Assembly (NCBI GenBank): GCA_933226995.1
Contig: CAKOFP010000298.1
Span: 1 to 6,774, forward strand
Direction: 5' to 3'
Source of the DNA: Candidatus Nitrosopolaris rasttigaisensis
GTDB lineage: Archaea; Thermoproteota; Nitrososphaeria; Nitrososphaerales; Nitrososphaeraceae
DNA length: 6,774 nt
How positions within the stretch are numbered: position 1 is the first letter of the stretch; each line of letters begins with the position of its first letter. The notes under the pieces are model-generated. The model did no database searches. It worked only from the letters and a program-made list of their open reading frames with translations, and was not told where the DNA came from. The position numbers were made by a program, and so were the translations under genes. This document shows positions 5,058 through 6,774 of this stretch, in pieces.

Positions 5058-6227
5058 TTAGCTCTTTGTTACATTGAAAAAACCCTGCCAGCCAAGACGG
5101 GTAAACTCGTTTTTGTGTGCATGGAACATGAAGTCGCCTGGGTACTGGTAGCTGAACTCGATTATGCCTCTATCTCCTTGCATGAGTGAGACGATGTCCG
5201 TGTACATCGTCGGTTTGTCAGAAGTGCCGGTGGGGATGTAGTAGAACATCTCGCCGTGCAGATGGAAATTGTTTACCGGGTCGTATTCAAGCATGTTCTC
5301 CAAGTATATCCTCACATGCTGGCCTACTTTCAGCTGAATCTCGTCTTTTCCAGTGTATCCAAATGCCATGCCATTAACAGCATAGACTTGATTACTAGGA
5401 GTCTGATCATTTAATATCTTGTTTCTTGAAGTAGCGTTATTCATGTCGGCTGGAGTTGGTGGTCCTTCTTCTGTTGGATTTGTTTGATTGGCTTTGTTGA
5501 AACTGTATCCGTTCATCACCATGACCATCTCAGTTGCGTGCGGTCTTTTTTCAGCGTAGGGTTGATCTATAATCATCATTCCATACAACCCTCTGTTTAT
5601 GTGCTCTTCAACAGGGGCCATATGGCAGTGATATGGATACACGCCGTAGGGCTGTGCTATAAAGGCATGTGTGAACTCAGAGCCGGGCCATATCATTCCA
5701 GCCAATCCCATTACTCCGTCCATAGCTCCGCTGTGAATAGAATGTACATGCCACGAATGGGGATGCAAACTATTCTTGCTGTTTATTACTGTCACTCGAA
5801 CGTGGTCGCCCTGTGTCATCCTTAGTGTTGGTCCTGGAATTGTCCCATTGAAAGTCCAAGCCGGGAATTGCAGCCGATCTCTTGTAATCGACATATTGTG
5901 CCCCATACCGTGGTTGTCATCGACTATCAACGTAAATTGCCTTAGGGTTGTACCATTGTTAAAGATGGTAACATGACCACACGCAAAATGAGTCAAATAA
6001 GTTTTCCATGTTGTAGGGGTGCGCTGATCACTTGCACAAGTCTTTTCTTTATCGTACTGGACCACCTGTTGCTTGTATGTTGTGGATGTTTGTGATGGAA
6101 ATAGAAATGTCGTTGCGCCATAAACGGAAAACGCTCCTTGAAGACTTCCAATAATGACTGTGGAGACTAACAACGTCGCAAACGCAAATGTTGATAAGAT
6201 GATGAAATTATTATTTTTGTTTAACAT
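5058..6227 (-). CDS. Secreted two-domain multicopper oxidase (laccase-like)
   Basis: A 389-residue copper enzyme, probably an extracellular oxidase passing electrons from an unknown donor to O2. A signal or anchor helix spans about 8-36. Cupredoxin domain 1 (about 95-225) has HPHSWHVH at 155-162 and YHCHMAPVEEH at 199-209. Domain 2 (about 280-385) has FHLHGEMF at 321-328 and FHAHKNEF at 368-375. The four HxH pairs (160/162, 200/202, 322/324, 369/371) supply the eight His of a trinuclear centre, formed at subunit interfaces in trimeric two-domain oxidases. The type 1 copper site is in domain 1 only (His155, Cys201, His209), since domain 2 has HAH instead of HCH: the 'type C' layout. His202 after the Cys argues against copper nitrite reductase, which has HCA there. 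Residue 214, where the axial Met is expected, is Leu. Cys64 and Cys83 may form a disulfide. ATG at 6227 gives a normal signal peptide; no Shine-Dalgarno is seen. Confidence 0.93.
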   Translation of the reverse strand: MLNKNNNFIILSTFAFATLLVSTVIIGSLQGAFSVYGATTFLFPSQTSTTYKQQVVQYDKEKTCASDQRTPTTWKTYLTHFACGHVTIFNNGTTLRQFTLIVDDNHGMGHNMSITRDRLQFPAWTFNGTIPGPTLRMTQGDHVRVTVINSKNSLHPHSWHVHSIHSGAMDGVMGLAGMIWPGSEFTHAFIAQPYGVYPYHCHMAPVEEHINRGLYGMMIIDQPYAEKRPHATEMVMVMNGYSFNKANQTNPTEEGPPTPADMNNATSRNKILNDQTPSNQVYAVNGMAFGYTGKDEIQLKVGQHVRIYLENMLEYDPVNNFHLHGEMFYYIPTGTSDKPTMYTDIVSLMQGDRGIIEFSYQYPGDFMFHAHKNEFTRLGWQGFFNVTKS

Positions 6228-6251
6228 CTCAGGGGTACTACATAAGCATCC

Positions 6252-6260
6252 ATAGTATTA
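6252..6260 (-). promoter_or_regulatory. Weak TATA-like element before the multicopper oxidase
   Basis: The minus strand reads TAATACTAT at 6260-6252, centred about 29 bases before the ATG at 6227. That would allow a leaderless or nearly leaderless transcript. The match to the archaeal TATA consensus is poor, so this is tentative. Confidence 0.25.
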
Positions 6261-6349
6261 GATCCAAAGTTGGTGATGTGGTTAATGCTACAGTCTTGAA
6301 TTGGTGACGAGTTGTATAGGAAGCAACAATCACATTTTTTGTGTAATTC

Positions 6350-6604
6350 TCATTGCGGAATTTTAGCTTCAATTGGAATATACTTACTCCATCTAACCGT
6401 ATACTTAACGAGTTCACCTTGTTTGTACATAAGAAAACAGTACCTTTTAGATCTCTAAGGACCTTCTAAAACAATTCCGAGTTTATTTTTATCTTGAGGG
6501 TCCTAGTCATTTCCTTCGCTAGCGTATCGACGCACATCTTGATCATTGTGTAAAGTTGGATCCCTACGATCGTATTCCCAGATTAGCATACCGGCCAAAT
6601 AGAC
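6350..6604 (-). pseudogene. Probable decayed coding sequence upstream of the oxidase, unrecognised
   Basis: One minus-strand frame runs 85 codons with only two internal stops, both TAG (6505-6503 and 6457-6455), ending at TGA 6352-6350. The pieces look like real protein: GMLIWEYDRRDPTLHNDQDV near the start, KNKLGIVLEGP in the middle, and GELVKYTVRWSKYIPIEAKI at the end. Codons starting with G are frequent in this frame (roughly a quarter), as in coding sequence. There is no start codon consistent with an intact gene. A competing overlapping frame on the same strand is also fairly open: it reads from ATG ATC AAG near 6550 with a single TAG and ends at 6238, and its last 59 codons begin at GTG 6417. 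At most one of the two was coding. No family is recognised. Confidence 0.3.
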
Positions 6605-6774
6605 TTAAAGAACATGGCACAGGTTCTTGAGTCCCGCTATGCGTTATTACTAATCAATATTCATAACGGTCGCTTTTACACTTACTTTATACTTGAGAGC
6701 ATATGGATAAATTATTGTTAGCGATGGGCTCGACCATTATCATAGTTGCAGTCTAATAATTCGAATCAAATTGA
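6605..6774. other. AT-rich end of window, no supported gene
   Basis: The 6228-6774 stretch has no intact gene of normal size; this is its last part. A plus-strand TTTATA at 6686-6691 precedes ATG at 6703, which opens a 17-codon frame (MDKLLLAMGSTIIIVAV) ending at TAA 6754-6756. It resembles the start of a signal peptide but ends at once, so it may be a scrap of a secreted-protein gene or chance. Confidence 0.35.

Noticed and set aside
5186..5976. Three plus-strand ORFs of 63-113 codons
   Set aside because: All are antisense to the multicopper oxidase and reflect its codon pattern.
6703..6756. 17-codon signal-peptide-like ORF at the window end
   Set aside because: Too short to support as a gene; it ends at TAA immediately after the hydrophobic stretch, and the TTTATA box is too close for a leaderless start at its ATG.
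6759..6768. AATTCGAATC at the window end repeats the same ten bases near 733-742, as an attachment-site pair might
   Set aside because: The shared word is short and built on a simple palindrome (ATTCGAAT). There is no integrase or tRNA gene in the window.
1..6774. CRISPR arrays, transposases, toxin-antitoxin or phage genes
   Set aside because: I looked on both strands and saw no repeat-spacer pattern, terminal inverted repeats or recognisable genes of these kinds.

Overview
The window reads as a piece of an ammonia-oxidising archaeal chromosome (Nitrososphaeria/Thaumarchaeota, most like the Nitrososphaera or Nitrosocosmicus group). That placement rests on recognising the protein families, not on a database search. 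The main clues are a secreted two-domain multicopper oxidase, several small exported proteins rich in N-X-S/T sites, a two-helix membrane protein and an Ig-like surface protein of kinds I associate with that group, and an archaeal TATA box placed for a leaderless transcript. Coding density is low: roughly a third of the window is non-coding or decayed coding sequence.

Layout. Positions 1-713 (+) hold the C-terminal half of a DEAD-box RNA helicase with an Arg/Tyr/Asn/Gly-rich tail, cut off by the window edge. Convergent to it, 947-1438 (-) encodes a membrane-anchored protein with one Ig-like domain, starting at GTG under a well-placed TATA box. The 1439-1874 gap carries the eroded N-terminus of a type II NADH dehydrogenase-like flavoprotein (about 1682-1843, +). 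A 72-residue two-helix membrane protein follows at 1875-2093 (+). A 222-base stretch with two hairpins then leads to a large surface protein (2316-3549, +) that is split by a frame change at a run of nine Gs.

Next comes a tight + strand cluster: a His-rich secreted protein (about 3716-4291), a 66-residue ORF (4288-4488) and a small exported two-Cys protein (4485-4721). They are joined by ATGA stop/start overlaps at both junctions. Convergent to this cluster is the multicopper oxidase (5058-6227, -). It has all four HxH copper motifs, a single type 1 copper site in domain 1, and apparently Leu instead of the axial Met. Upstream of it, 6228-6774 holds no intact gene but contains minus-strand frames that look like decayed coding sequence.

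Functional picture. Apart from the helicase, almost everything here is predicted to act at or outside the membrane. The oxidase is the only gene with a confident biochemical class (copper-dependent, probably O2-reducing oxidase; substrate unknown). Any link between it and the neighbouring His-rich and Cys-containing secreted proteins, for example in copper handling, is speculation from proximity. I see no CRISPR array, tRNA, rRNA, transposase or defence system.
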